Both the position numbers and the translations under genes were made by a program. Below, piece by piece: positions 25,890 to 36,670 of a stretch of DNA of 64,000 nt. Location of the stretch: positions 40,874 to 104,873 of the forward strand of contig JAFVUY010000050.1 in the NCBI GenBank assembly GCA_017502465.1, in the 5' to 3' direction. How positions within the stretch are numbered: position 1 is the first letter of the stretch; each line of letters starts with the position of its first letter. Under the pieces are notes generated by a model. That model was not told the origin of the DNA. It saw only the letters and a program-made list of their open reading frames with translations, and searched no databases. This DNA is from Bacilli bacterium. GTDB taxonomy: Bacteria > Bacillota_I > Bacilli_A > RFN20 > CAG-826.

Positions 25890-27083
25890 CTATATTTTTA
25901 AGATATCTATCACGACATCAATCATCTTTTCGAAGTCTTGGATTACAAGGTATTCATATCGTCCATGACAGTTATAGCCGCCTGTTCCTAAGTTAGGTGT
26001 AACCAGACCCATTTTAGAGAATGTCGCTCCATCAGTTCCACCTCTTATAGGAGCAGATTTTGGCTCTAATCCGTTTTTAATCATAGCTTCTTTAGCTTTC
26101 TCAATAACAATAGGTTTTTTATCTACATATTCTTTCATATTTGAATATGAATCATAGATAATCGCTTTAGATTTCGAACCTGGATATTTACTATTTAGTT
26201 TTTCGATAGATAGGTTAATTATTTCTACTCTTTTATTTAATCTATCTATATCAAAATCTCTTAATATCATTTCTGCTTCTAAATATTGAGAATTTCCATT
26301 TACATCATCAATATGCCAGAAACCTTCGTATCCTTCTGAATGATATGGGTTGTCATTTTTAGGCAATTCATTTAAAAATTCGTTTAATAATAAAACCGCG
26401 TTAATTAATTTATCTTTCCCACTTCCTGGATGAATAGCGATACCTTCAAAAGTTAATTTAACTCCTTTAGCGTTAAAGTTCTCATAATTGATATATGAAA
26501 TATCTCCTCCATCAATCGTATATGCATATGAGGCGTTCATTTTCTCTAATGAAAAATATCTTGCTCCTCTTCCAATTTCTTCATCACATGTGAATGAAAT
26601 GGCAATTGGATGATGTTTGATTTCTGGGTGAGAAATTAAATAATCAACTGCACCCATTATGATTGCAATTCCCGCTTTATCATCTGCACCTAAAAGTGTG
26701 TCGCCAGAAGTGGTCACTAAATCTTTTCCGATATGTTTTAAAAGAGTTGGGAATTGTTTGCTAGATAATGTATATTCATCATTTAATTTAATATCTTGTC
26801 CGTTATAAGAAAGAATTATTTGAGGTTTAACATTTTCTCCGCTTATATTCGTTGCAGTGTCAACGTGTGCATTTAAACCAATAGTCTCTCCTTCTCCATC
26901 TATATGAGCGTATAAATTGCCATATTCATCAATAAAAGCATTATCAATTCCTAATTCTTTTAATTCTTCTAAAAGTACCTTCATCAAATCTAATTGAATA
27001 GCGGTTGAAGGGATTGCTTCACTTTTATCATCAGACTTCGTGTTGATTTTCACATATTTTATAAATCTATCAATTGCCTTCAT
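25890..27083 (-). CDS. pepT: peptidase T (M20 family tripeptidase)
   Basis: 397 aa, standard length. Removes the N-terminal residue of tripeptides in the cytosol with two zinc ions. Metal-site motifs: NAHVDTA (~76-82), GADDKAGIAI (~131-140), TCDEEIGRGA (~165-174), a His near the end of the chain in GGYNCHGRYE, and the dimerisation-domain IRGGTDGATFS. AGAGGT before the ATG and TATAAT about 25 nt upstream on the minus strand give a normal leader. Confidence 0.95.
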   Translation of the reverse strand: MKAIDRFIKYVKINTKSDDKSEAIPSTAIQLDLMKVLLEELKELGIDNAFIDEYGNLYAHIDGEGETIGLNAHVDTATNISGENVKPQIILSYNGQDIKLNDEYTLSSKQFPTLLKHIGKDLVTTSGDTLLGADDKAGIAIIMGAVDYLISHPEIKHHPIAISFTCDEEIGRGARYFSLEKMNASYAYTIDGGDISYINYENFNAKGVKLTFEGIAIHPGSGKDKLINAVLLLNEFLNELPKNDNPYHSEGYEGFWHIDDVNGNSQYLEAEMILRDFDIDRLNKRVEIINLSIEKLNSKYPGSKSKAIIYDSYSNMKEYVDKKPIVIEKAKEAMIKNGLEPKSAPIRGGTDGATFSKMGLVTPNLGTGGYNCHGRYEYLVIQDFEKMIDVVIDILKI

Positions 27084-27167
27084 ATCTAAACCTCTTAATT
27101 ATTGTCATTATACATTTTTTATATTTTCTTTAAAAAAGAAATAACAATAATTTATTATTTACGTTAT

Positions 27168-27173
27168 TATAGT
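27168..27173 (+). promoter_or_regulatory. -10 box of the M6-type protease gene
   Basis: TATAGT ending 7 nt before the ATG at 27181; no convincing -35 hexamer and no Shine-Dalgarno. Confidence 0.4.
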
Positions 27174-27180
27174 ATTACTT

Positions 27181-28704
27181 ATGAAAACTAAAAAGATCGC
27201 TATTTTATCTATATTTATTGCCTTATTAAGTCTTACAAGTTGTAATTTTGATTTCTTTTTTGGGTCAGAAACTGATTCAACTCCTTATCCTAGCGAAGAG
27301 GAAGAAAGTACACCTCAAAACGCAAATTATTATCGTGCGGATAGAAGCATTGATACCTATTACACAGTAGGTCAACATAGCGCTTATGGCCAAACACATC
27401 CAAAAACACTTGGTCAAGCAAAAACATTAGTTGTACCTATTGCTATTAAAGGCTATGAATCTACCGCGAACGAAACAACAAGAAGTAAGATACAAAAGGC
27501 ATTCTTTGGAACCTCTAGTGAAACTGGATGGGAATCTGTTTCAACATACTTTAATAAAGCTTCATTTGGACAATTTGAACTAGAAGGTGAAGTTACACCT
27601 TGGTATAATTCGAATCTATCTCCAAGAGAAATAGCAGCAAAAGAAGATAGTAAATATGGTGATGGTGGAACATATTATCTTTTAGAAAAAGTTTATTCGT
27701 GGTTAAGCACGCAAGGTTATAATCTCAAAGATTATGATTTAGATAAAGATGGTTATATTGACTCGATTTGGATGATTTATGGTTGTCCAAATGGTTCTAA
27801 TTCAGTTTTAGTCCCAACAGATACTTTCTGGGCATTTTCTTTCGTTGCGTATAACTTTATGAACGATAAAGATGTTAATAAGCCTGTTCCTAATACATAT
27901 GCATGGGCTTCTTATGACTTCATGGACGAAGGGGAAAGCGTTGGAATTGAAATTGACGCACATACATATATTCATGAAACTGGCCACGTATTAGGGTTAG
28001 ATGATTATTATGATTACGATAGTGTCCATAGTCCTTTAGGTGCAATAGATATGCAAGATAATAACGTAGGTGATCATAATGCTTATTCCAAAATGGCTTT
28101 AGGCTGGTCACGTCCTTATGTTGTTACAGGTGATTGCACGATTACAATCAAACCTGCTGAAAGTAGTGGTCAATGTATTTTATTAAGAGATCCAAGCTCA
28201 CCATATAACGGAAATGCTTTTAGTGAGTACCTTTTATTAGAATTATTAACACCTACTGGTTTATGGAAACAAGACGCTACTAAAGCTTATCCTTCAATCC
28301 GCTCAAAAACATTTACTCAACCTGGCGTTAGATTGATGCATGTTGACTCTCGTTTGATTGATTACAATAACAATTTTGTTACTAAAACATCTTCAAGAAA
28401 TTTATATTCTGTTGCTTATTCAAATACACCTAGCGACTCATATTCTAGCGGCACATCTTCTTTAAGAGATGATCTAATTGCTCTTATTCCAGCAAACAAC
28501 GACACAATATTCCAAAGTAGCGCTAATAGAGACGCAGTTGCTACTAACGCTAGTTTGTTCTCGACAGGTGATAAATTCACTATCAACGATTATTCTTCGT
28601 TCTTTAGAAACAACCAATTGCACGATGGAACAACTATTCCATTTGAAGTAACTTTTGATAGTGTTACAAGCGAATCCGCTACAATTACATTTAAGGTAAT
28701 TTAA
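27181..28704 (+). CDS. secreted M6-type zinc metalloprotease lipoprotein
   Basis: 507 aa. A lipoprotein signal (basic start, hydrophobic core, lipobox LTSC, Cys21) anchors it outside the membrane. The catalytic core holds HETGH at ~265-269 followed by VLGLDDYYD and IDMQDNNVGDHNAYSKMALGW, the arrangement of M6/immune-inhibitor-A peptidases, where the third ligand lies after the Met-turn. The final ~170 residues are Ser/Thr/Asn-rich and beta-like. It could digest host or dietary protein, which is inference. No ribosome site; a -10 box lies 7 nt before the ATG. Confidence 0.87.
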   Translation: MKTKKIAILSIFIALLSLTSCNFDFFFGSETDSTPYPSEEEESTPQNANYYRADRSIDTYYTVGQHSAYGQTHPKTLGQAKTLVVPIAIKGYESTANETTRSKIQKAFFGTSSETGWESVSTYFNKASFGQFELEGEVTPWYNSNLSPREIAAKEDSKYGDGGTYYLLEKVYSWLSTQGYNLKDYDLDKDGYIDSIWMIYGCPNGSNSVLVPTDTFWAFSFVAYNFMNDKDVNKPVPNTYAWASYDFMDEGESVGIEIDAHTYIHETGHVLGLDDYYDYDSVHSPLGAIDMQDNNVGDHNAYSKMALGWSRPYVVTGDCTITIKPAESSGQCILLRDPSSPYNGNAFSEYLLLELLTPTGLWKQDATKAYPSIRSKTFTQPGVRLMHVDSRLIDYNNNFVTKTSSRNLYSVAYSNTPSDSYSSGTSSLRDDLIALIPANNDTIFQSSANRDAVATNASLFSTGDKFTINDYSSFFRNNQLHDGTTIPFEVTFDSVTSESATITFKVI

Positions 28705-28705
28705 T

Positions 28706-29281
28706 ATGGAAATTATTTATAAGAAAAAAGTAATCGAAATTATAGAACAATTAGGTGAAAAATCTTATCGTGTCACTTTTAAAGGTAAGACATATTTTAT
28801 GAAGAAATTCGATAACAAAAATGAATTTATAAATTATATTGATTGTTCAAAATATCTCAAAAATTGCGGGGTTTTGCTTCCAAAAATCTATTTTAAAGAC
28901 AAAAAACAGTTATTTGTTCTATCTGAGTTTATAGAGGGAGAAAGCCCATTATTATATTTAAGCAAAGGGCCTCTTGATGAAGTTTATTATAAGTCAATAT
29001 TTAACATCGCATTTAGATCAAAAATCGAAGGTATTAATCTTAATTTTTCTCCAGAAAATTTTAAGCTTAAAAATGGAAAACTTGTTTATCTAAATATTCA
29101 GTTTGAAAAATATAGTGAAGATAGAAATTTTGTTAATCATTATGTTAAATTATGGTTTCACACAAAAGAGTTAGTGGAACATTTAAAAGAGTGTAACTTA
29201 CCAACAGAATGCATTAAGTTGAAAGAAGAATACGAAACTAACAAAGAGTTAGTGTTAGCAACAATAAAATATTATATGTAA
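28706..29281 (+). CDS. small protein with kinase-like features, 191 aa
   Basis: Not confidently recognised. The order of elements suggests a shortened protein-kinase/aminoglycoside-phosphotransferase fold: a beta-rich start (YRVTFKGKTYFMKKF, with a Lys where the ATP-binding one would be), a hinge-like LFVLSEFIEGES, and NFSPENFKLKNGKLVYLNIQF where the catalytic loop and DFG-type motif would sit. The usual catalytic Asp residues are missing from both, so any such fold is probably inactive. It starts 1 nt after the protease stop and is probably co-transcribed with it. Confidence 0.4.
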   Translation: MEIIYKKKVIEIIEQLGEKSYRVTFKGKTYFMKKFDNKNEFINYIDCSKYLKNCGVLLPKIYFKDKKQLFVLSEFIEGESPLLYLSKGPLDEVYYKSIFNIAFRSKIEGINLNFSPENFKLKNGKLVYLNIQFEKYSEDRNFVNHYVKLWFHTKELVEHLKECNLPTECIKLKEEYETNKELVLATIKYYM

Positions 29282-29284
29282 ATT

Positions 29285-29324
29285 ATGGTGTTGTCCTTGA
29301 TTAACCACCATCAAAACAAGGAGG
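29285..29324 (+). promoter_or_regulatory. preQ1 riboswitch (type I-like) controlling queT
   Basis: P1 helix ATGGTG (29285-29290) with CACCAT (29306-29311). Loop bases TCCTTG (29294-29299) can pair with CAAGGA (29317-29322) in the A-rich tail, forming an H-type pseudoknot that includes the AGGAGG ribosome site of queT. The tail CAAAACAAGG equals that of the well-studied Thermoanaerobacter preQ1 riboswitch, and the size is typical. Ligand binding would hide the ribosome site and switch off QueT translation. The gene behind it fits the ligand. Confidence 0.82.
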
Positions 29325-29329
29325 GAAAC

Positions 29330-29827
29330 ATGAAAAGTTTCAAAATTAATAATATAGTCGACAACGGACTTGTCGCTGCATTATATGTCACAATATCGTT
29401 AATAACCTACCCATTATCTTTTGGAATGGTTCAATTTCGTGTTGCAGAGATATTAATGCTTCTTTGCTTTTTTAGGAAAGATTTCGCTATTGGATTAGTA
29501 TTTGGGTGTGTTATCACAAATATTGCAAGCTTTTCCCCTTTAGATATTTTATTTGGTTCTTTAGCAACTTTGTTGTCTTGTTTGGTTATTATGTTTAGCA
29601 AACACCTTTTTATAGCCATGCTAGCACCAATTGTATTTAATGCTTTTATCATTGGCTTAGAACTTCATTACTTATTAGGAGAACCGATGTGGATGGCGAT
29701 AGGTTTTGTTGCACTTGGAGAAGTTGTTGTTATGGTAGTGGGTTACATAATTTTTATGTTCTTAAAACGAAACAAAAACTTTATGAGTATTATTAAGGCT
29801 AATCAAAATCTTGATTTCAAGATTTAA
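29330..29827 (+). CDS. queT: QueT, queuosine-precursor ECF transporter substrate-binding subunit
   Basis: 165 aa with about five or six membrane helices and the family motif FGMVQFRVAEILMLL near residues 30-45. It captures preQ1 or a related precursor and works with the shared ECF energy module (genes at 60676-63210). The start at 29330 is set by AGGAGG six bases upstream; the longer frame from 29285 would read through the riboswitch. Next comes tgt from its own promoter. Confidence 0.92.
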   Translation: MKSFKINNIVDNGLVAALYVTISLITYPLSFGMVQFRVAEILMLLCFFRKDFAIGLVFGCVITNIASFSPLDILFGSLATLLSCLVIMFSKHLFIAMLAPIVFNAFIIGLELHYLLGEPMWMAIGFVALGEVVVMVVGYIIFMFLKRNKNFMSIIKANQNLDFKI

Positions 29828-29838
29828 ATCTATATAAT
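29811..29838 (+). promoter_or_regulatory. promoter of tgt-queA-queH
   Basis: TTGATT (29811-29816), a 16-bp spacer and TATAAT (29833-29838), inside the last codons of queT. The -10 box ends 8 nt before the tgt ATG, predicting a leaderless mRNA. Confidence 0.7.
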
Positions 29839-29840
29839 GA

Positions 29841-30970
<1,130 letters not shown>

Positions 30971-30971
<1 letters not shown>

Positions 30972-32002
30972 TGGATATTAATTTATTTGATTTTTATCTA
31001 CCAGAAGAATTAATTGCTCAAAAGCCCGCTGATAAAAGAGATCATTCAAAACTTTTGGCGATTAATAAAATTAATCACACCTATGAAGATAGAAATTTCT
31101 TTGATATTTTAGAATATTTAAGACCTGGTGATGTTCTTGTTAGAAATAACACAAAAGTTATTCCTGCTAGACTTTTAGGCGTAAAAGAAGTTACAGGTGC
31201 TAAATGCGAACTATTACTTTTACATCGTGTTAAAGGTGATGTTTGGGAATGCCTTTGCAAACCTGCTAAATCACTTAAAGCAGGAGCGGTGGTCAATTTT
31301 GGAGATGGCAAATTATTTGCAAAATGCATTGAAGAAAAAGAAGAAGGACTAAGACTTTTTGAATTTTCTTATGATGGTATTTTCTTAGAAGTTTTAGATT
31401 CCTTAGGTAAAATGCCATTGCCTCCATATATTAGAGAACAATTATGTGGTAATGATAGATATCAAACTGTTTATGCTAAACACGAAGGAAGTGCAGCTGC
31501 ACCAACAGCAGGCTTTCACTTTACTCCTGAGCTTTTTAAAGCGATAGAAGATAAAGGAATTACTATAGTTGATGTTACACTACACATTGGTTTAGGTACT
31601 TTTAGACCTGTAAAAGTCGAAGACACTAAAGATCATGTCATGCATAGCGAAGTCTATGAAGTATCTAAAGAAGCTGCAGATACTTTAAATAAAGCTAAAA
31701 AAGAAAGTCGAAGAATAGTTGCAATTGGAACCACATCGGTTAGAACCCTTGAAGCAAATTATTCTAAATATAATGAATTCAAAGAAACAAAAGAAGCCAC
31801 AAACATCTTTATTGAACCTGGCTATCAATTTAAGGCTGTGGATACAATTATTACTAATTTCCATTTACCAAAATCAACTTTAATTATGCTGGTTTCTGCT
31901 TTCGCTGGTAGAGAATTTACTTTAGAATTTTATAAACACGCTGTAGAAAGTAAATATCGCTTTTTCTCTTTTGGAGATTCAATGATTATTTATGGAAAAT
32001 AG
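30971..32002 (+). CDS. queA: S-adenosylmethionine:tRNA ribosyltransferase-isomerase
   Basis: 343 aa, full length. Adds the ribosyl part of SAM to preQ1 on tRNA, giving epoxyqueuosine. Typical blocks: start [62 protein letters not shown] and [19 protein letters not shown]. Overlaps tgt by one base upstream and queH by 11 bases downstream. Confidence 0.98.
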
Positions 32003-32615
32003 AAAAAATTATCAAAAAATCCTGCAAAACACTATTGAAAACCTAAATAATAGACCTAAACTATTACTCCATGTTTGCTGTGGACCATGTTCCACAATTC
32101 CTTTAAAAATATTTAAAGATCATTTTGACATAACTCTATTTTTCTCTAATTCAAATATATATCCAAAAGAAGAACACGATAGAAGGCTTGGAGAACTTAA
32201 GACATATCTTATAAAAAGTCATAACGAAGATATTCCTTTAGTTATTAATGATTATGATGGGGAATCTTTTCACTATATATTAGAACCTTATAAAGATTTA
32301 AAAGAAGGCTATGAAAGATGCCGTGTTTGTTTTAAAACTAGATTTATTCAAGGTTTTGAATACGCCTATAAAAACGGTTTTGAATATTTTGGAACGGTTA
32401 TGACTATCTCAAGATATAAAAACGCTCAAGACATAAATAAAATAGGTGAAAAATTACAAGAAAATTATCCTACTGTTAAATGGTTATACGCTGATTTTAA
32501 AAAGAACAATGGATATGAGGATAGTCTTATTATTTGTAAGGATTTCGACCTATATTTTCAAGAATATTGTGGGTGTAAATTCTCCTATTTGTCGTACCTA
32601 AAAAAACACCAATAA
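31992..32615 (+). CDS. queH: QueH (DUF208), epoxyqueuosine reductase
   Basis: 207 aa. Performs the last step, reducing epoxyqueuosine to queuosine, in organisms without QueG. The signature cysteines are visible: CCGPCS near residues 29-34, RCRVCF near 114-119 and CGCKFS near 193-198; these bind an iron-sulfur cluster and a second metal. It overlaps queA, so tgt-queA-queH is one coupled operon. A terminator follows. Confidence 0.93.
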   Translation: MENRKNYQKILQNTIENLNNRPKLLLHVCCGPCSTIPLKIFKDHFDITLFFSNSNIYPKEEHDRRLGELKTYLIKSHNEDIPLVINDYDGESFHYILEPYKDLKEGYERCRVCFKTRFIQGFEYAYKNGFEYFGTVMTISRYKNAQDINKIGEKLQENYPTVKWLYADFKKNNGYEDSLIICKDFDLYFQEYCGCKFSYLSYLKKHQ

Positions 32616-32639
32616 TCGATAGAAAAAAATCAAAAAATG

Positions 32640-32662
32640 ACCCATAAAAAATGGGTTTTTTC
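32640..32662 (+). terminator. intrinsic terminator after queH
   Basis: ACCCAT-loop-ATGGGT (32640-32656) followed by TTTTTC. Confidence 0.88.
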
Positions 32663-32747
32663 TATATTTTTTAATCAAAATATTACCTAATTTACGATAG
32701 ATTCTGAACCGTTTTTATCTTCTCGCGCAAAATTATTAAAATAATGC

Positions 32748-32776
32748 TTGACACATATACACGTATAATATAATAT
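32748..32776 (+). promoter_or_regulatory. promoter of the S10 ribosomal operon
   Basis: Perfect TTGACA (32748-32753) with TATAAT at 32769-32774 (15-bp spacer) or TAATAT at 32771-32776 (17-bp spacer). It is the strongest -35 hexamer noted in the window and heads the longest operon. Confidence 0.75.
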
Positions 32777-32783
32777 TTTAACG

Positions 32784-32879
32784 TTGACTGCCCGCATTGA
32801 TGTGCGAGGTTGCAGATACACCCACAGGCGTTGTCATGAAGGTGCATCTGGTAATTCGCTCGGAGCGTCAGCAAGTCAA
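32784..32879 (+). promoter_or_regulatory. structured ribosomal-protein leader ahead of rpsJ
   Basis: TTGACT (32784-32789) closes with AGTCAA (32874-32879). Inside are a hairpin CGCAT/GTGCG (32793-32806), a long helix CAGATACACC/GGTGCATCTG (32813-32822 with 32841-32850, one mismatch) and CGCT-CGG-AGCG (32857-32867). AGGAGG and the rpsJ ATG follow. The position suggests an autoregulatory leader such as an L4-binding site; the class is not identified. This and the promoter account for the otherwise gene-free 32616-32909. Confidence 0.65.
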
Positions 32880-32909
32880 GCCTGAAGTGATATAGGAGGA
32901 AAAAATTTC

Positions 32910-33221
32910 ATGGCAAAAGCAACTAAAATCAGGGTTCGCTTAAAAGCTTACGATCACACTAACTTAGACTTAAGTGCAGAAAAGATTGTAACAGCAGCGA
33001 AAAATACTGGCGCCACAGTTGTTGGTCCAATTCCGCTCCCAACGGAAAAACAAGTATTCACGATTTTAAGAGCTGTTCACAAGTATAAGGATTCTCGCGA
33101 ACAATTCGAAATCAGAACACACAAACGTATTATCGATATTACAAATCCAAAGAAGGAAACAATCGATGCATTAAAGAATCTCGATTTACCATCTGGAGTT
33201 GATATCGAAATCAAATTATAA
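32910..33221 (+). CDS. rpsJ: ribosomal protein S10
   Basis: 103 aa, standard length; [11 protein letters not shown] start and the THKRIIDI motif are diagnostic. Part of the 30S head, and in other bacteria also a transcription antitermination factor with NusB. First gene of the S10-spc-alpha operon, with AGGAGG ten bases before the ATG. Confidence 0.98.
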   Translation: MAKATKIRVRLKAYDHTNLDLSAEKIVTAAKNTGATVVGPIPLPTEKQVFTILRAVHKYKDSREQFEIRTHKRIIDITNPKKETIDALKNLDLPSGVDIEIKL

Positions 33222-33235
33222 GGAGGTAAGACAAG

Positions 33236-33943
33236 ATGAAAGCTATTTTAGGTCGTAAAATGGGCATGACTGAAGTCTTCGCTGAAGATGGAACAATGTA
33301 TCCAGTTACAGTCGTTGAAGTCTTACCAAACGTCGTTACACAAGTCAAAACAGTTGAAACAGACGGTTATGTCGCTGTTCAAGTTGGTTACGAAGAAAAG
33401 AAAGAAAGCCGCGCTAGCAAATGCGAAAAAGGTATCGCAGCAAAAGCAGGCACAGTTCCTCACCAACACCACCGCGAATTACGTGGCGACGAAATGACTG
33501 GTTACCAATTAGGTGACAAGATTACAGTCGATATGTTCAAAGCTGGCGATATCGTTGACGTCATCGGCACAAGCAAAGGTAAAGGTTACACCGGTACCAT
33601 TAAACGTTGGCATATGTCCATCGGTCCAAAAGGTCATGGTTCAGGTTACCACAGAGGACAAGGTTCATTCGCAAACAATGGTCGTTGCAATAACCGCGTT
33701 ATCCCAGGTAAACACATGTCTGGTCACCATGGCAACAAATCCGCTACAATCCTTAATTTAACAGTCATCGCTGTTGATGTAGAAAGAAATGCCATCTTAA
33801 TTAAAGGTGGACTTCCAGGTCCAAGAAAATCACTCGTTATCGTCAGAAGCGCAGTGAAATCACAATTAGGTCAAAAACCAGTTGTCAAAACATTAATCAA
33901 CCGCGCTCCAGCAGCAGAAGTTGCTGATGAAGCTGCAGAATAA
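33236..33943 (+). CDS. rplC: ribosomal protein L3
   Basis: 235 aa. LGRKMGMTEVF start, the GxSKGKGYTGTIKRW loop and the GSGYHRGQGS region mark L3, which helps form the peptidyl-transferase surroundings. The last ~20 residues (RAPAAEVADEAAE) are an acidic extension beyond the usual ~209 aa. AAGGAGG precedes the ATG; 14 nt after rpsJ. Confidence 0.98.
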   Translation: MKAILGRKMGMTEVFAEDGTMYPVTVVEVLPNVVTQVKTVETDGYVAVQVGYEEKKESRASKCEKGIAAKAGTVPHQHHRELRGDEMTGYQLGDKITVDMFKAGDIVDVIGTSKGKGYTGTIKRWHMSIGPKGHGSGYHRGQGSFANNGRCNNRVIPGKHMSGHHGNKSATILNLTVIAVDVERNAILIKGGLPGPRKSLVIVRSAVKSQLGQKPVVKTLINRAPAAEVADEAAE

Positions 33944-33966
33944 TGAACGGAAAGGAGAACAGTAAT

Positions 33967-34605
33967 ATGGCAGAAAAGAAAACAGTTACCGTCAAAGTCC
34001 TTAACATGGCTGGCGAAAAAGTATCTGACTTAAAGCTTAAAGCAAGTGTGTTCGCAGTTGAACCACACAACCAATCAATGTTCGACGCCGTTCAAGTTGA
34101 ACAAAGCAATTCTCGCCAAGCTACTGCTAAAACAAAGAAAAGATTTGAAGTTAGCGGTGGTGGTAAGAAACCTTGGAGACAAAAAGGCACAGGACGTGCT
34201 CGTGCAGGTAGCACACGCTCACCAATTTGGGTTGGCGGCGGCACAGTCTTCGGTCCAACAGGAGTTCAAAACTTCAAAATCTCCCAAAACAAAAAAGAAC
34301 ATCAACTCGCCCTTAAGAGTGCTCTTAGCTTAAAAGTTAAAGACGGCTTAGTGGTTGTTGATAACATCGCTCTTGATGCAATTAAAACTAAATCCTTCGT
34401 TAACTTCTTAGATGCAGTTAAAGTTGAAGGCAAAGCAATCGTTGCAGTCAAAGAAATCGATGAAAACTTATTCGCCAGCGCACGTAACGTTGGATGGGTA
34501 AAATTAGTCACATGGGATAACTTAAGCGTCTTAGATCTTCTCAATGCTGATCACTTAGTTATTTCCCAAGAAGCTATCAAAACCGTAGAGGAGGCATTAG
34601 CATAG
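33967..34605 (+). CDS. rplD: ribosomal protein L4
   Basis: 212 aa. The tunnel loop is typical (KPWRQKGTGRARAGSTRSP, GPTGVQNF). L4 lines the exit tunnel and is the usual autoregulator of this operon. A longer frame begins with an ATG at 33943, but AAAGGAGA eight bases before the ATG at 33967 fixes the start. Confidence 0.97.
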   Translation: MAEKKTVTVKVLNMAGEKVSDLKLKASVFAVEPHNQSMFDAVQVEQSNSRQATAKTKKRFEVSGGGKKPWRQKGTGRARAGSTRSPIWVGGGTVFGPTGVQNFKISQNKKEHQLALKSALSLKVKDGLVVVDNIALDAIKTKSFVNFLDAVKVEGKAIVAVKEIDENLFASARNVGWVKLVTWDNLSVLDLLNADHLVISQEAIKTVEEALA

Positions 34606-34606
34606 T

Positions 34607-34942
34607 ATGGCAAAGAAAAAGACAACAGAAGCTAAACGCTTCCCAAAAGCGACACAAAAAGACTTCGAAGTTATCATTAGACCAATCATCACAGAAAAAT
34701 CAATGGCCTTAATGCAAAACGAAAACAAGGTTACAGTTAAAGTTCTTAAAACTGCTAACAAAACCGAAGTTAAACTCGCATTCGAAAGAATCTTCCAAGT
34801 GAAGGTCACTGATGTCAAGGTTAGCAACGTCGCTGCTAAATCATTAACTAGAGGTACAAGATATCAAGGTACAACTGCTAGTTACAAAAAAGCAATTGTC
34901 ACTATCGCGGAAGGCGAAGCAATTGACTTATTCAAGGAATAA
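34607..34942 (+). CDS. rplW: ribosomal protein L23
   Basis: 111 aa. VIIRPIITEKSM is the family signature. L23 sits at the tunnel exit where SRP and trigger factor dock. It starts one base after the rplD stop; GAGG of the upstream coding end serves as ribosome site. A ~15-residue basic N-terminal extension precedes the core. Confidence 0.97.
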   Translation: MAKKKTTEAKRFPKATQKDFEVIIRPIITEKSMALMQNENKVTVKVLKTANKTEVKLAFERIFQVKVTDVKVSNVAAKSLTRGTRYQGTTASYKKAIVTIAEGEAIDLFKE

Positions 34943-34982
34943 TCTAAAAGATTACATCCCACAAATATAGGAGGAAAAGAAA

Positions 34983-35816
34983 ATGTCTATTAGAACTTAC
35001 AAACCTACGACACCAAGCCGTAGAAACATGACAAACTCGACATTTGACGAAATTACGACATCCACTCCTGAGAAAAGCTTATTAGTTACATTATCCAAAT
35101 CCGGTGGTAGAAATAACCAAGGCGTTATTACCTGCCGTCACATTGGTGGAGGCAATAAACGTAAATACCGTATTATTGACTTCAAACGTAATAAGGACAA
35201 CATCCCAGCGACTGTCAAAACTGTTGAGTATGATCCAAACCGTAACGCAAACATTTGTTTAGTTGCTTACGCTGATGGTGAAAAGAGATACATCCTTGCA
35301 CCAAAAGATCTCCACGTCGGAGACAAAATCATCTCTGGTGATGCCTGCGATATTATCGTTGGTAACGCAATGAAGCTTAAAAACATTCCAGAAGGTACAC
35401 TTGTTCACAACGTCGAATTAAAACCAGGCAAAGGTGGACAAATGGTTAGAGCCGCTGGTGCCAGTGCTCAAGTACTTGGTACTGATGGCAAATATGTCAT
35501 CCTTCGTCTTACATCCGGCGAAGTCCGTAAGGTTCTCGGCAACTGCCGCGCAACAATCGGTACAGTCGGTAACGAAGATTGGAACCTCATTAACATCGGT
35601 AAAGCTGGTAAAACCCGCTGGTACGGTGTTAGACCAACAGTTAGAGGTTCTGTTATGAACCCTTGCGATCACCCACACGGTGGTGGTGAAGGTAAATGTC
35701 CTGTCGGACGTGATGCACCAAGAACCCCATGGGGTAAACGCGCATTAGGCGTCAAGACAAGATCAAACAAAAAAGCGTCCGGAAAATTAATTGTCCGTCG
35801 TCGCAACAGCAAATAG
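34983..35816 (+). CDS. rplB: ribosomal protein L2
   Basis: 277 aa, full length. [10 protein letters not shown] start, [22 protein letters not shown], and the conserved C-terminal region with the peptidyl-transferase His ([18 protein letters not shown]). AGGAGG lies before the ATG. Confidence 0.98.
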   Translation: MSIRTYKPTTPSRRNMTNSTFDEITTSTPEKSLLVTLSKSGGRNNQGVITCRHIGGGNKRKYRIIDFKRNKDNIPATVKTVEYDPNRNANICLVAYADGEKRYILAPKDLHVGDKIISGDACDIIVGNAMKLKNIPEGTLVHNVELKPGKGGQMVRAAGASAQVLGTDGKYVILRLTSGEVRKVLGNCRATIGTVGNEDWNLINIGKAGKTRWYGVRPTVRGSVMNPCDHPHGGGEGKCPVGRDAPRTPWGKRALGVKTRSNKKASGKLIVRRRNSK

Positions 35817-35835
35817 TAAAGGAGGAAAATGAAAT

Positions 35836-36129
35836 ATGGCAAGAAGTCTTAAAAAAGGCGCATTCGTCGATGAATATTTATTAAAGAAAGTCGATGCATT
35901 AGATGCAGCCGGTAAAAAAGAAATCATTAAAACATGGTCTCGTAGATCCACAATTTATCCATCTTTCGTTGGCCACACCTTTGCGGTCTATAACGGACGT
36001 GAACATATCACTGTCTATGTTACAGAAGATATGGTCGGACATAAATTAGGTGAATTCTCTCCAACAAGAAAATACACCGGACATACAGGACACACCGCTG
36101 AAGATAAAGCAGCAGCGGCAGGAAGATAG
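35836..36129 (+). CDS. rpsS: ribosomal protein S19
   Basis: 97 aa. [15 protein letters not shown] start, [22 protein letters not shown] and the [13 protein letters not shown] end mark S19 of the 30S head. AAGGAGG before the ATG. Confidence 0.98.
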   Translation: MARSLKKGAFVDEYLLKKVDALDAAGKKEIIKTWSRRSTIYPSFVGHTFAVYNGREHITVYVTEDMVGHKLGEFSPTRKYTGHTGHTAEDKAAAAGR

Positions 36130-36140
36130 GAGGTAGTATC

Positions 36141-36656
36141 ATGGCTGAAACAAAAACAACAGGTACAAAGAAAACCACAGCTAAGAAGACAACTAAAAAA
36201 GTTGCTGAACCAGTAACAGAAGTTGTTGAAACAGTTGAAACTCCTGTCCAAGAAGCTCCTAAAAAAGCGACAAAGAAAACAACCAAAAAGGTTGATGAAG
36301 TTAAAGAAACTAAACCAGCAGTTACTGAAGCAAGAGCAACTGCAACAAACCTCAGACTCACACCAAGAAAAGCAAGATTAGTCATCGACTTAGTTAGAGG
36401 TAAAGATGTTAAATTAGCATTAGCTATCTTATCTAATACTAATCGCGCTGCATGTGCGCCTGTAGCAAAACTTATCAAATCCGCAGTTGCAAACGCAACA
36501 AACAACTTCGGAATGGATAAAGAAAGCTTATATATCGCATCCATCTGGGCTAACGATGGTCTTAAGATGAAAAGATATATGCCAAGAGCTAAAGGTTCAG
36601 CATCTGGCTTAGTTAAAAGAAATTGCCACATCACAGTTGTGGTCAAAATGAGATAA
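36141..36656 (+). CDS. rplV: ribosomal protein L22 with Lys/Thr-rich N-terminal extension
   Basis: 171 aa against a usual ~110. The core (residues ~63-171: RATATNLRLTPRKARLVID ... GLVKRNCHITVVV) is normal and reaches into the exit tunnel. The first ~60 residues are low-complexity ([16 protein letters not shown], then VETVETPVQEAPKKATKK) and match in order the extension on L5 at 39028. AGGAGG nine bases before the ATG supports the long form; no alternative start with a ribosome site exists at the core. Confidence 0.95.
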   Translation: MAETKTTGTKKTTAKKTTKKVAEPVTEVVETVETPVQEAPKKATKKTTKKVDEVKETKPAVTEARATATNLRLTPRKARLVIDLVRGKDVKLALAILSNTNRAACAPVAKLIKSAVANATNNFGMDKESLYIASIWANDGLKMKRYMPRAKGSASGLVKRNCHITVVVKMR

Positions 36657-36670
36657 GGAGGGAGTCATTC

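Noticed and set aside
36020..36646. 208-codon minus-strand frame opposite rplV
   Set aside because: It is the complement of the Lys/Thr-rich L22 coding sequence; no ribosome site, and the plus-strand gene is certain.
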